Assembly: GCA_964558655.1 (NCBI GenBank)
Contig: CAZLEX010000026.1
Coordinates: 1 to 22,735 of the forward strand
Direction of reading: 5' to 3'
Origin: RGIG6353 sp964558655
GTDB lineage: Bacteria; Bacillota; Clostridia; Oscillospirales; SIG627
Length of the DNA: 22,735 nucleotides
Shown here: piece by piece, positions 22,478 to 22,735 of the stretch
Layout: every line of letters starts with the position of its first letter
Numbering within the stretch: the stretch's first letter is position 1
Made by a program: the position numbers and the translations under genes
Notes under the pieces: generated by a model
Seen by the model: only the letters and a program-made list of their open reading frames with translations
Told to the model about the DNA's origin: nothing
Database searches by the model: none

Positions 22478-22735
22478 TTACATAGCGGTTAACCTTGGCG
22501 CGGTAGTCCTCAAAGTCGTATGCTGCATCCAGTTGAATGCCTTCCTGCTGATCGATGACGGGATCCGTCAGATGCGTGATGATAGGCTTTTTCGGTTCAT
22601 TGCCCTCATTCAAGAACTTAATCAGTTCACGCAGTTCTTTACGCACTTTTTCAAATAGCAGAATGTCGTTTGTTTCCCAAAATGCATCGGTGTTGACTTC
22701 CTTGATGATTGGTAGCTTTGCCTTTACCTGCGGAA
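22458..22735 (-). pseudogene. Type I restriction enzyme R subunit (HsdR) fragment
   Basis: An open frame enters from the right edge and reads AFWETNDILLFEKVRKELRE, LIKFLNEGNEPKKPIITHLTDP and AYDFEDYRAKVNRYVNEHGNT, typical of the part of HsdR after the helicase motor. Homology stops near 22458, where the sequence switches to the sigma-factor gene in another frame; the HsdR frame itself closes at 22419. The gene is therefore 3'-truncated. Its start and nuclease/ATPase domains would lie outside the window. No hsdM or hsdS is present here. Confidence 0.75.

Noticed and set aside
1..22735. tRNA, rRNA, tmRNA genes or CRISPR arrays
   Set aside because: No cloverleaf-like segment, rRNA-like stretch or regularly spaced direct repeat was seen by eye on either strand; a covariance-model scan would be the decisive test.

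Overview
The window looks like chromosomal DNA from a low-to-moderate GC Gram-positive anaerobe of the class Clostridia. The signs are strong AGGAG/GAGGTG ribosome binding sites, frequent TTG and GTG starts, tightly packed co-directional genes, a single-chain homodimer-type glycyl-tRNA synthetase, a YfmF/YfmH peptidase pair, and a phosphoglycerate kinase with a charged insertion. The genus cannot be named from the sequence alone.

Layout. (1) 106-3580, plus strand: ddl (D-Ala-D-Ala ligase), an exported S41/PDZ protease with a peptidoglycan-binding tail, and a HAD phosphatase, ending in a long hairpin that also faces tpiA. (2) 3618-8630, minus strand: two half-length TauE/SafE permease genes, then smpB-yabB-rsmI (trans-translation, tRNA and 16S rRNA methylation), then pgk-tpiA (lower glycolysis). 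Strong promoters precede smpB and pgk. (3) 8641-8900: a divergent intergenic region with several plus-strand promoter-like motifs and a short open frame that resembles a leftover RpiR-type SIS domain. (4) 8901-17326, plus strand: one very compact operon of eight genes (yfmF, yfmH, lgt, folD, a heavy-metal/manganese exporter-like protein, a pyridoxamine kinase, a flavin reductase-like protein and a DUF4838 protein). Neighbours overlap or lie at most 14 bases apart, so co-transcription is very likely. (5) 17338-19280: an AT-rich accessory island of minus-strand fragments and small genes (a frameshifted membrane protein, a cupin, a zinc-ribbon protein, a truncated YhdJ-like DNA methyltransferase). 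It is bracketed by imperfect inverted repeats of about 33 bases and sits between the convergent ends of the DUF4838 gene and glyS. (6) 19291-20735, minus strand: glyS with its own promoter. (7) 20889-22735, minus strand: a sigma-70-like factor with an unusually long C-terminal extension. Its N-terminus has been lost at a junction with the remains of a type I restriction HsdR gene that runs off the right edge.

Most of the window (1-17330 and glyS) is ordinary core genome. The parts that deserve attention are the bracketed island, the two truncation junctions (about 19247 and about 22458), the sigma factor with a probable sensory C-terminal half, and the SIS-domain remnant. No RNA gene, CRISPR array or complete insertion sequence was seen.
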